Positions 1-7,167 of a stretch of DNA of 17,921 bases are shown here, piece after piece. The stretch covers positions 1 to 17,921 of the forward strand of contig JBMFVN010000007.1 in NCBI GenBank assembly GCA_049965975.1, given 5' to 3'. This stretch comes from JAGDXZ01 sp049965975 (lineage in GTDB: Archaea; Micrarchaeota; Micrarchaeia; Micrarchaeales; CABMGC01). Numbering within the stretch: position 1 is the stretch's first letter; every line of letters starts with the position of its first letter. The notes beneath the pieces were generated by a model. The model saw only the letters and a program-made list of their open reading frames with translations. It did no database searches and was not told the DNA's origin. The position numbers and the translations under genes are program-made.

Positions 1-83
1 GGGTCGTCTGCTAGCCTGGTAGGCTCTGCGCTTAGGGAGCGCATGACCCGAGAAATCCGGGAATTCAAATCTCGGCGACCCCG
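1..83 (+). tRNA. tRNA-Pro-like gene (loop anticodon AGG) with 11-nt T-arm intron, 5' base missing
   Basis: The window opens at tRNA position 2. GGGTCG (1-6) pairs with CGACCC (76-81), C82 would pair with the missing first base, and G83 is the discriminator. T7 is U8. The D loop AGCCTGGTA spans 13-21, with stem 9-12/22-25 (three pairs, T-T mismatch at 10-25). The anticodon stem TGCGC/GCGCA (27-31/39-43) closes loop TTAGGGA, giving AGG at 34-36 followed by G37, the pattern of tRNA-Pro. The T stem CCGAG (48-52) pairs with CTCGG (71-75), but the loop holds 11 extra bases (53-63) before TTCAAAT. With 53-63 removed the molecule is exactly 73 nt, a standard class I tRNA. CCA is not encoded. A34 is unusual in archaea, so the decoding assignment is less certain than the tRNA call. 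Confidence 0.72.
53..63 (+). other. Candidate 11-nt tRNA intron (position 53/54) in a bulge-helix-bulge motif
   Basis: CCCG (47-50) pairs with CGGG (58-61) as a 4-bp central helix. A 3-nt bulge AGA (51-53) lies on the 5' side and AAT (62-64) on the 3' side, and an outer 3-bp helix joins TGA (44-46) with TCA (65-67). Archaeal splicing endonuclease cuts after the second base of each bulge, here 52|53 and 63|64. That releases exactly the 11 bases that must go to restore CCGAG-TTCAAAT-CTCGG. The inner part is only a 4-nt loop (54-57), so this is a relaxed motif without an inner helix. The agreement of two independent predictions, motif cut sites and T-arm repair, is the main support. Confidence 0.7.
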
Positions 84-89
84 GTGTGA
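83..89 (+). promoter_or_regulatory. Ribosome binding site of rpsB, directly after the tRNA
   Basis: GGTGTGA lies 4 bases before the ATG at 94 and resembles the GGTGA core of archaeal Shine-Dalgarno sites. It begins at the tRNA discriminator base, so 3'-end processing of the tRNA would cut into or just before this site. It decides for the ATG at 94 over an in-frame ATG at 43 inside the tRNA. Confidence 0.5.
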
Positions 90-93
90 TTAC

Positions 94-843
94 ATGCCTG
101 AAAACGACGAAAAAAACGACGCAAATGAGGATGAAAAGACTTATGCAGAGGACGCTGCTAGCGAAAGCAAGGCCAAAGTGAGAAACAAGAAGCAGCATGC
201 TGAAGAAAGCCAAGAAAGCAAAGGAGTTGATGAGCAAGAAGCTAACATAGAATATGCAAAATACCTTGAAGCAGGAGTCCAGATAGGAGCTATGGTAAGG
301 GCGCCGGGCATGTCAAAGTTCATATACAAGACAAGAGAAGATGGCCTTCAGCTTCTTGACCTGAACAAGATTGTAGAGCGCATACAAATTGCAGCACATA
401 TGCTTGCAAGGTACAATCCAGAAAATATAATTGTGACAGCGTCCAGAGTATATGCTATAGCGCCTGCAAAGAAGTTTGCAGAAGTAACCGGAGCAAAGGC
501 AATACTTGGCAGAGTTATGCCAGGAGTCTTTACCAATCCAAACAGGGAAGACTACATGGAACCAGAGATAGTGCTCATAAGCGACCCGAGAAACGAGAAG
601 CAGGCAGTCAAAGAAGCCAGCAAAATGAACGTGCCTGTAGTAGCGCTTGCAGATACCGACAATTGGATAAAGTCAATTGATCTTGTAGTTCCTTGCAACA
701 ACAAAGGAAGGCGTTCTCTTGCCCTTGTGTACTACTCACTTGCAAAGGAATTTCTCAAAGCTAAGGGAATCATAAAAAGTGATTCGGAATTCAAATATTC
801 GCCTGCTGACTTTGAGGCAAAAATAGAGCTCAAGTCAAGATGA
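94..843 (+). CDS. rpsB: 30S ribosomal protein S2 (uS2), archaeal type
   Basis: This 249-aa protein is the archaeal small-subunit protein uS2, which sits at the head-body junction near the 3' end of 16S rRNA. The core begins near residue 53 with YAKYLEAGVQIGA. It runs through TREDGLQLLDLNKI, a Rossmann-like central part (ENIIVTASRVYAIAPAKKF) and the conserved late segments VLISDPR and PVVALADTDN. The first 50 residues or so form a charged tail rich in Asp, Glu, Lys and Ser, longer than in most archaeal S2 proteins and probably disordered. The frame stays open to an ATG inside the tRNA, but the ATG at 94 follows the tRNA and a GGTG-type site. No separate promoter is visible, so it is probably transcribed together with the tRNA. 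Confidence 0.96.
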   Translation: MPENDEKNDANEDEKTYAEDAASESKAKVRNKKQHAEESQESKGVDEQEANIEYAKYLEAGVQIGAMVRAPGMSKFIYKTREDGLQLLDLNKIVERIQIAAHMLARYNPENIIVTASRVYAIAPAKKFAEVTGAKAILGRVMPGVFTNPNREDYMEPEIVLISDPRNEKQAVKEASKMNVPVVALADTDNWIKSIDLVVPCNNKGRRSLALVYYSLAKEFLKAKGIIKSDSEFKYSPADFEAKIELKSR

Positions 844-907
844 AATAAAGCGGCAAAGCAAAAGACAATAAATAAAAATCAAAGCCCGCAAATAATTCTT
901 GAGAAGC

Positions 908-3217
908 ATGCTTAATTCTATCGAGTTGAAGAACTGGAAAACACACAAAGACACAGTGCTTCGCTTTTCGAAAGGGACCAACATACTCGTTGGCCAGATG
1001 GGCGCAGGCAAGAGCTCGGTAATGGATGCTATTTCTTATGCCTTATTTGGCAAATACCCTGCGCTTCAGCACAGGCGCGTCGCAGTAACTGACATAATAA
1101 CAAACAGGCCGCAGCAAATGCAAGAAGCAACTGTAAGGCTTGACTTCGAAATAGGCGGCGACACATACACAGTAACAAGAAGCATAAGCATAAACGGCGA
1201 CACGAGCGCAACCCTTGAGAAAAATGGCACGTATGTGCAGTCGCAGCCTCAAAGGGTCAACGAGGAAATAGAAAAGCTTCTCAAAGTAGACTATGACCTG
1301 TTTACAAGAGCTGTGTACGCCGAGCAAAACAGGCTTACTTATTTTCTTGAACTTTCGCCGAGCGAAAGGAAAAAGGAAATAGACGAGCTTCTTGGGCTAA
1401 ATCTTTTTGCAAACGCACAGGAAAACGCTACCACGCTTATGAACAAGATAGCTGACTTAGCTGACGAGGCAAGCAAGGCTGCCAAGGGCTTCGACATTGA
1501 AAAGCAGAAACAGCAGCTCGAGGAGCTCAAATCAAGCAAGTCTGGGCAAGAAGCAGAGAAGGCAAAAAGCCAGAATGATCTCAAAGAAGCAGAAGCTCTT
1601 GTCGAAAAGCTTGGCAAGGAGCTCGAGAGCGCACAAAAGCAGCTAAGCAGGAAGCAGCAGCTTATCAAGGAAATAGCAGAGCTCAAAAGCAGAATTAGCA
1701 TTTTGCAAAGCGAGATAGACAAGATAAGCGCACAAACAAAGGCAAGCGCAAGCGAGATAGAGGAGCAGCTTGAAAGGCAAGAGAGGATTCTTGAGCAGCT
1801 AGATAAGGAGCAAAAAGAGGCAAAGGAAAAGGAGAGAAAGCTGACAAGCTTGCTTGCTGAGAAAAACGCAGAGATAAGCCAGCTTGAAAAGGACTCGAAT
1901 GAGCTAAACAAGATAAGCAAGGAAATGGCAGGCAGAACAAGCAAGGAACTGCTTGCGCGCGTGGAAGAGGCGAAAAGGAAGCTCGCAAAGGCACAAGAGG
2001 AAAAGGCATTTTATGCTTCTTCAAAGACAGAAAACGAAAAATGGCTCGAGGAGCTTAGCAAGGCAAGCACAGTAAACTGCCCTGTTTGCGACAGGCCTCT
2101 TGATGAGGCGCTCAAGGAAAAGCTGAAAAACGAAAAAAACGAGCTAATAAAGCATGCCATAGAGAAGATGAAAAGCTCAGAGCAGGAAATAGAAAAAATA
2201 CAAAGCGGCATAAACTCTGATGAGGCCCTGGCAAACGAGCTCATAAGATACGAAAAGAGGCTTGAAGAGCTTGTTGGCGTTTCGGAAAAGCTTGAGCTGG
2301 CAAAGAAGGAGCTTGAGAAAATACAAAAAGAACAACAAGCAGCTGCAAGGCTTGCCGACGAAAAATCAGAAGCGCTTACGCAAGCAAGCAAAGAACTGGA
2401 GAAGCTTAGCTCGATAAAAAAGGACATTGACAGAAAGGCAGATTACGAAAAAAGCCTTGAGCTGGCAAAAAAGGAAAGCTCTGAGAAGGAAAATGAAGCT
2501 GCAAGCATAAGCATAGACCAGGCTAGTGTCGACATGCTGCACAAGCAATACACAGAAGCTAGCTCTAAGCTAAGCTCAGCAAAGTCTTCGCTACAAGCCA
2601 TAGAGAGGCTTTTGCAGGAAACAGAAAGGCAGATAAGCGACAAGCAGCAGGAGATAGAAAGGATAAACAAGCTTTACGATGACGCCAAGAAAAAGCAGAA
2701 AATAGCTGCAGAATTAGCTAAATACAAGAATGCGCTTGCGGATACGCAGGCCGAATTGAGAACGAGACTTGTAGACTACATAAACAAGACAATGCAGATG
2801 ATCTGGCCGGAGCTGTATCCTTATTCTGATTACACTAGCATAAAAATAGAGCCTACTGGCGATGACTACGTGCTGATGTTGCGCACAAACAGGCTCGGCA
2901 GCGAATGGGAAGCAGTTGAAGCTATAGCGAGCGGCGGCGAGAGGAGCACAGCGTGCCTTGCAATGCGTGTGGCATTCGCCCTTGTTCTAGTGCCAAACCT
3001 CAAATGGTTAATCCTAGACGAGCCCACGCACAACATAGACAGGCAAGGCATAGAGCTGTTCGTAAAAGCAGTTAGCGAGGCCCTGCCAAAGTACATAGAG
3101 CAGATATTCATAATAACTCACGACGAGCTTCTAAAGCAGGCGCAGAACGCGAAGATATACGTGTTCGCAAGGGACAAATCCTCAAACCAGCCCACGCAGG
3201 TTGAGCAGGCATACTAG
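908..3217 (+). CDS. rad50: DNA double-strand break repair ATPase Rad50
   Basis: This 769-aa SMC-like ATPase is the partner of Mre11 nuclease in break sensing and resection. Walker A GQMGAGKSS is near residues 29-37. A long Lys/Glu/Gln-rich coiled coil follows on each side of the zinc hook CPVCDRP (C391, C394), where two Rad50 molecules join. The C-terminal lobe carries the signature ASGGERS near 675 and Walker B LILDEPTHNID near 701-711, then a D-loop and an ITHD switch. It is shorter than usual archaeal Rad50 (about 850-1000 aa), mostly from shorter coils. The ATG at 908 is preferred to an in-frame TTG at 899, because the fold starts at once with LNSIELKNWKTH. No mre11, herA or nurA lies nearby, unlike the common archaeal arrangement. 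Confidence 0.96.
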   Translation: MLNSIELKNWKTHKDTVLRFSKGTNILVGQMGAGKSSVMDAISYALFGKYPALQHRRVAVTDIITNRPQQMQEATVRLDFEIGGDTYTVTRSISINGDTSATLEKNGTYVQSQPQRVNEEIEKLLKVDYDLFTRAVYAEQNRLTYFLELSPSERKKEIDELLGLNLFANAQENATTLMNKIADLADEASKAAKGFDIEKQKQQLEELKSSKSGQEAEKAKSQNDLKEAEALVEKLGKELESAQKQLSRKQQLIKEIAELKSRISILQSEIDKISAQTKASASEIEEQLERQERILEQLDKEQKEAKEKERKLTSLLAEKNAEISQLEKDSNELNKISKEMAGRTSKELLARVEEAKRKLAKAQEEKAFYASSKTENEKWLEELSKASTVNCPVCDRPLDEALKEKLKNEKNELIKHAIEKMKSSEQEIEKIQSGINSDEALANELIRYEKRLEELVGVSEKLELAKKELEKIQKEQQAAARLADEKSEALTQASKELEKLSSIKKDIDRKADYEKSLELAKKESSEKENEAASISIDQASVDMLHKQYTEASSKLSSAKSSLQAIERLLQETERQISDKQQEIERINKLYDDAKKKQKIAAELAKYKNALADTQAELRTRLVDYINKTMQMIWPELYPYSDYTSIKIEPTGDDYVLMLRTNRLGSEWEAVEAIASGGERSTACLAMRVAFALVLVPNLKWLILDEPTHNIDRQGIELFVKAVSEALPKYIEQIFIITHDELLKQAQNAKIYVFARDKSSNQPTQVEQAY

Positions 3218-3243
3218 CCCTGCACGCAATGCGCCAAACAAAT

Positions 3244-3300
3244 GCAAACATAATAAAGCAAACATAATAAAAAGTAAATGCAGAAAGTAAATACAGAAAG
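3244..3300 (+). repeat. Two short tandem duplications between rad50 and the pilin-like gene
   Basis: GCAAACATAATAAA (14 nt) occurs twice back to back at 3244-3257 and 3258-3271 without a mismatch. It is followed directly by AAGTAAATGCAGA (3272-3284) and AAGTAAATACAGA (3285-3297), a 13-nt unit repeated with one change, and then AAG. The spacer therefore appears built by two adjacent local duplications. No function is evident. Confidence 0.85.
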
Positions 3301-3318
3301 AAGAATGAGGACATGCAA

Positions 3319-3837
3319 ATGAAAGCTCAGGCAGCAGTTGACTTCTTGTCGACATACGGCATAGCCCTCATAATAATCTCAATTGCAATAGCAGTAATAG
3401 TCAAGATAGGCTTTCTTACCCCGACTCTTTCGACCTCTACGTGCACTCCTGAGCCAGGATTTGCCTGCGAGTTCTATGCGATAAACACAAGCGGCGTGCT
3501 TGAGATAAGCCTTGCTCAAGCAACAGGGTCTCAGCTCATTCTGCACGGCTTTGCATGCTCGACCCTGCCGAACACAACAGGCAATAAGCCGATGTTCGGG
3601 AACATTTATGTTACAAATTCCATAGCATATTACCCATCAGGAGATGCCCCGGTAAACAGCATAACTATGTACAGCTCTACCGCCCAGACACTTTATGTGA
3701 ATTGCTACGGCCCGGGCGGCATAGCAAAAGGCCACATAGGAAACTCTTTCATAGGCTACCTCTGGCTAAACTACACAGTGCCCGGCTACGGGACAATAAC
3801 ACAGCAGGCTGCCACGCTTGACCTGAGGTATACCTGA
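3319..3837 (+). CDS. Secreted pilin-like protein with class III signal peptide
   Basis: This 172-aa small surface protein begins MKAQAAVDFLSTYG, followed by an unbroken hydrophobic helix (about residues 13-33). That is the pattern of archaeal type IV pilin and archaellin precursors: short basic leader, cleavage before a Gln, acidic residue at mature position 5, then a hydrophobic assembly helix. A FlaK/PibD-type peptidase would be expected to cut at A/Q. The rest is Thr/Ser/Gly-rich and apparently beta-structured, with about four cysteines and a few N-x-S/T sequons. The ATG at 3319 is chosen because GAGG (3306-3309) is properly spaced for it and too close to the in-frame ATG at 3313. The assembled structure, whether pilus, adhesin or S-layer accessory, is unknown. 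No pilus machinery genes are nearby. Confidence 0.72.
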   Translation: MKAQAAVDFLSTYGIALIIISIAIAVIVKIGFLTPTLSTSTCTPEPGFACEFYAINTSGVLEISLAQATGSQLILHGFACSTLPNTTGNKPMFGNIYVTNSIAYYPSGDAPVNSITMYSSTAQTLYVNCYGPGGIAKGHIGNSFIGYLWLNYTVPGYGTITQQAATLDLRYT

Positions 3838-3900
3838 GTTGCTTGCCTGGGCTTCTTGAATCACTATTCAAAATAGTTATTAACCTTGCCTAGCATTTAG

Positions 3901-3908
3901 TTTATTTA
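3901..3908 (+). promoter_or_regulatory. TATA-like box of metG
   Basis: TTTATTTA lies 24-31 bases before the metG ATG at 3932, in an AT-rich 94-bp gap, and no GGTGA-type site precedes the ATG. This spacing would put the transcript start at or within a few bases of the start codon, so the mRNA is probably leaderless. Confidence 0.5.
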
Positions 3909-3931
3909 GTTTTGAACAATAACAGGATTTT

Positions 3932-5596
3932 ATGGCAAAATACATTGTCACATCGGCATTGCCCTATGTACAGGGCATGATACATCTAGGCAACCTAATA
4001 GGCAGCATACTGCCTGCTGATATTTACTACAAGTACCTTCAGATGAATGGCCAAGAAGCGATATTCATATGCGGTTCTGATGAGCACGGCTCTGCCATAG
4101 AAATAGAGGCTATCAGGCAGAAAACAACCCCAAAGGAGCTCGCAGACAAGAATCATGAAAGATTGAAGAAGGTGCTTGAGCAGTATGGCTGCACATTCAC
4201 ACATTACGGAAGGACAGGCACTGAGCAGAACAAGGAGATAGTATATGCCATATTCAATGCGCTTGACAAGAACGGCTACCTTGCAGAATCGGTAAGCGAG
4301 CAGCCGTATTGCAACGTTGACAAGAGGTTTATACCAGATAGGTTCATAGAGGGCACATGCCCTTACTGCGGCTATGAGCACGCACGCGGAGACCAGTGCG
4401 AAAAGTGCGGCAGGCCTCTTACTCCAAAGGAGCTGATAAATCCACATTGCACGATTTGCGGGAAAAGCGACATAACTTTCAAGCAGGTCAAGAACCTCGC
4501 ACTCAACCTAGAGAAGCTTCAGGGCAGCATAAAGGAATTCATTGAGGCGCAATCAAAGAACAACTGGAGCAGGAATGCGATAAACGACAGCGAAGGCTAT
4601 CTGGCCAGGGGCCTTAAAAACAGGGAGATAACAAGGGACATTGACTGGGGCTTCAAGGTGCCTAAGGAGGGCTATGAAAACAAGGTATTCTATGTTTGGT
4701 TCGACGCGCTAATAGGCTACATAGGCATAACCTACGAATACAGCAAGGAAGTCGCACAAAGCTACTGGCTTGACAAAAATACCAGGCTTGTGCAGTTCAT
4801 GGGAAAGGACAACATAGAGCCACATACGCTAATGTGGCCGGCAATGCTTATAGGCAGCAACCTGGGCTACATACTGCCAACGACTATTTATGCTTATGAG
4901 TTTCTCAACTGGGAAGGGCAGAAGTTCTCAAAGAGCAGGCACATAGGCATGAACCTTGAAGAGGCCTTGGAAGCGATGCCTGGCGAGTACTGGCGCTTCG
5001 CGCTTGCCTCTATACTTCCTGAAACTGCCGACACAGACTTTACACTAGAGGTTCTTCAACAAGCAATAAACAGCGAGCTTAACGATGGCATAGGCAATTT
5101 CATACACAGGACTCTCACTCTTGTAAAGAACAATTTTAACGACACTAGCCTTAGGCCCGAAGCAGAGCTGGGCGACGAAGCAAAGCAGGTTCTTGCCAAG
5201 GCAAGGGAACAGGCAGAAAGCTACAACTCCTATTTCTCTACAATTCAGATAAGAGAGGCACTCAAGGCACTAGAAGCAATGGCAGCGATGGGAAACGAGT
5301 ACCTTAGCAGGAAGGAGCCGTGGCAAATGCTGAAACAGGGCAAAAAGGACGAAGCCATGGATGTGCTCAGCGCATGCGCAAAAATAGCGCACGACATAGG
5401 CATATTGCTATACCCGTTCATGCCGAATGCCAGCAGAAAGATATGCTATTTCTTCGGCACAGAGCCAAATGAAAAGAATCTGCAGGAAGATGTTTCAAAA
5501 CTGAAGCTTAGCCTGGCAGATCTTGCGCCTCTATTTAGCAAGCTCTCTACAGAGCAGATCAAGAAAATATCAAGCTTTTCAGCTGCAGCGAAGTAG
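3932..5596 (+). CDS. metG: Methionyl-tRNA synthetase (class I, archaeal/MetG type)
   Basis: This 554-aa enzyme charges tRNA-Met with methionine in the cytoplasm. The Rossmann core begins at the N-terminus with the HIGH-type motif HLGN (residues 18-21). CGSDEHG follows, then the connective zinc domain with CPYC (143-146), CEKC (156-159) and CTIC (173-176). The third CxxC has no obvious fourth partner pair, so only one full zinc knuckle is certain. VFYVWFDALIGY and the KMSKS-type loop KFSKS (331-335) complete the active site. An alpha-helical anticodon-binding domain with the conserved KEPWQMLK segment follows. The C-terminal Trbp111/EMAP-like domain found in some longer MetRS proteins is absent. 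The last 18 bases overlap the end of the convergent gene at 5579-7090. Confidence 0.97.
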   Translation: MAKYIVTSALPYVQGMIHLGNLIGSILPADIYYKYLQMNGQEAIFICGSDEHGSAIEIEAIRQKTTPKELADKNHERLKKVLEQYGCTFTHYGRTGTEQNKEIVYAIFNALDKNGYLAESVSEQPYCNVDKRFIPDRFIEGTCPYCGYEHARGDQCEKCGRPLTPKELINPHCTICGKSDITFKQVKNLALNLEKLQGSIKEFIEAQSKNNWSRNAINDSEGYLARGLKNREITRDIDWGFKVPKEGYENKVFYVWFDALIGYIGITYEYSKEVAQSYWLDKNTRLVQFMGKDNIEPHTLMWPAMLIGSNLGYILPTTIYAYEFLNWEGQKFSKSRHIGMNLEEALEAMPGEYWRFALASILPETADTDFTLEVLQQAINSELNDGIGNFIHRTLTLVKNNFNDTSLRPEAELGDEAKQVLAKAREQAESYNSYFSTIQIREALKALEAMAAMGNEYLSRKEPWQMLKQGKKDEAMDVLSACAKIAHDIGILLYPFMPNASRKICYFFGTEPNEKNLQEDVSKLKLSLADLAPLFSKLSTEQIKKISSFSAAAK

Positions 5597-7090
5597 CGAG
5601 TAGGTGCGCACAGGACCTTCGCTCGTAGAAACGTTTATCAAAGGCACAATGCTCTGAAAGCTAAAATTGCAAATTGGCGGCAAAGTATAATTTAGAGTCT
5701 GATTTGGCAGTATTGTCTCGTTATGCGTGTTAAGCGTAAAATTGGCGTTAAGAAGATCTATTCTGTATATCTGGATTGGTTTCCTTCCTGCATTTGTAAA
5801 GGAAACGAGCGTCCTGTTCGCTGAATACGCGTTGTTAAAGACTATTGGCGGTTCAAAATATAGTTTTTTGGATAAGTTCAATCCGCTACCGTAAACAGAA
5901 ATTGTGTGATTGCCAGGGTAGAGCGTTATGTTTGCAACCAGAAAAGAGTAGTATCTTGTGTAATTTATTTCTTTGTTATCCACATAAAGCCGTATGCCCG
6001 AGGCGGCAGGATTTACATCTCCAAGGTTTAAGAGCAAGGTGTTGTTGAAGTACATGGCAAAAGTTATCGTTGGAAATGGAGGAGGCACATTGTACAAAGT
6101 TTCGTGGTTTTGTAGTGCGGCGTATTGGTAAAAGGAATATGCAGAAAACAGGTCTTTTACGATAGAGGAGTTTCCGCAGGTCGTATTCCCTCCTTTCAAC
6201 AGCTCTAAGAAGGTGTTAGTTCTAGACGGCAAGAGGTTAAGCATATTGTCCAGCGGCAAATAGAAGAAAGTGTCTGAATAAGAGATTGCTGCACCAATGA
6301 TTGGAAATTCATCACTATATTCTGTCGGAATGCCAAGAGTGTTTGTGAAACGCGGCAAGTAAGGCAAATATGTGGCTATGGAAGCCGATGTCTGAGGCTG
6401 TTTTTGGCAAGAAGTTTCAAGTTGACTAAGCTGAGCATAAGCAGACAAAATTTTTGCAAATCCGATAATGAGGGCCGAAGTAAAGTCAAACTCGTAAAGA
6501 GATATCTTGTTTGTCGCGTTTCTTGGAACCAGATAATATTTTGATAGCGAGGCGGCGAACCCGCTATTTAGGCAAGGAGACGCATTGCCAGCATTGGTGG
6601 CATTTATTGCTTTGTCAATAAGCGGAATGCTGCTCGCGTTCTGCTTTAATACGTAATAAGCATCCATGCTCTGCAAAGTCGAAAGCACTATGCAGCGTAT
6701 TCTCGGATTTACGGAGTTCCACGACGCATTCAAACTATTGAGCGAGCCCAGATTTCCAGCGAACTTGGTCACATTCAAATTTTCAAATTCGGCAAATGTA
6801 AAGTTGGCTTTTGAAAACGGCAAAAGCAGAGGAGCATAGACGAAGGGATTTGCAGACCAATTCTGCATGCCTGCAATCTTTGCAAAATTTGGATCTATCG
6901 ATATGTTTGACTGTTGCGCTCTGATTGGCTTTGTGCCGATCTCTGCGAATACCGCTAAACCAACCACAACTGTTACTAAAATCGCCAAAACAAGAGTAGC
7001 ATGAGACCTTCTGCTTTGCTGTTCAACAATGCCAGCAGCATTAGAATCGGATTCTTGCATAGGAATTTCTTTCGGCTGTGTTTCTTCCAT
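5579..7090 (-). CDS. Membrane-anchored, sequon-rich surface protein of unknown function
   Basis: I do not recognise a family for this 503-aa protein. The first 30 residues are polar and presumably cytoplasmic. One hydrophobic segment follows (about 31-51, ATLVLAILVTVVVGLAVFAEI), and the rest is predicted to lie outside. The outer part holds roughly 20 or more N-x-S/T sequons and few cysteines, which suits a heavily N-glycosylated cell-surface protein. The region around residues 355-400 (RLYVDNKEINYT to LYPGNHTISVYG) resembles a PEGA-like beta-sandwich, and the last 90 residues look like another beta domain. The gene is alone on its strand here and converges on metG. Its codon use seemed more mixed than that of its neighbours, so transfer or fast evolution is possible but not shown. 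Confidence 0.8.
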   Translation of the reverse strand: MEETQPKEIPMQESDSNAAGIVEQQSRRSHATLVLAILVTVVVGLAVFAEIGTKPIRAQQSNISIDPNFAKIAGMQNWSANPFVYAPLLLPFSKANFTFAEFENLNVTKFAGNLGSLNSLNASWNSVNPRIRCIVLSTLQSMDAYYVLKQNASSIPLIDKAINATNAGNASPCLNSGFAASLSKYYLVPRNATNKISLYEFDFTSALIIGFAKILSAYAQLSQLETSCQKQPQTSASIATYLPYLPRFTNTLGIPTEYSDEFPIIGAAISYSDTFFYLPLDNMLNLLPSRTNTFLELLKGGNTTCGNSSIVKDLFSAYSFYQYAALQNHETLYNVPPPFPTITFAMYFNNTLLLNLGDVNPAASGIRLYVDNKEINYTRYYSFLVANITLYPGNHTISVYGSGLNLSKKLYFEPPIVFNNAYSANRTLVSFTNAGRKPIQIYRIDLLNANFTLNTHNETILPNQTLNYTLPPICNFSFQSIVPLINVSTSEGPVRTYSLLRCS

Positions 7091-7114
7091 TTGAACTGTT
7101 CATTAAACGCGTTG

Positions 7115-7129
7115 TTAAAATTTAAAACT
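7115..7129 (-). promoter_or_regulatory. TATA-like region of the 503-aa surface protein gene
   Basis: On the minus strand the AT-rich stretch GTTTTAAATTTTAAC lies about 25-39 bases before the ATG at 7090. Part of it is at the position expected for a TATA box of a leaderless or nearly leaderless mRNA. The composition is generic, so this is a weak call. Confidence 0.3.
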
Positions 7130-7140
7130 TTCTAAACAAT

Positions 7141-7148
7141 TATATATT
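7141..7148 (+). promoter_or_regulatory. TATA box of the 7168 gene
   Basis: TATATATT lies 20-27 bases before the ATG at 7168. No ribosome binding site is seen, so a leaderless transcript starting at or just before the ATG is likely. The position also rules out an in-frame TTG at 7147, which would overlap the box. Confidence 0.55.
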
Positions 7149-7167
7149 GCCCAGGCAATCTGAGAGC

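Noticed and set aside
44..62. Class II tRNA (Leu/Ser type) with a long variable arm
   Set aside because: Read without splicing, the T stem can only be formed with a 9-base loop or a shifted TTCAAA, and the variable arm has almost no stem. Removing 11 bases gives a normal class I tRNA.
43..93. Extended rpsB start at an ATG inside the tRNA
   Set aside because: It lies within the anticodon arm of a well-folded tRNA. The ATG at 94 has a GGTG-type site and suits the protein.
1339..2427. Long minus-strand open frames rich in Ser, Leu and Phe under rad50
   Set aside because: They are the reverse reading of the Lys/Glu-rich coiled coil and have low-complexity sequence with no start signals.
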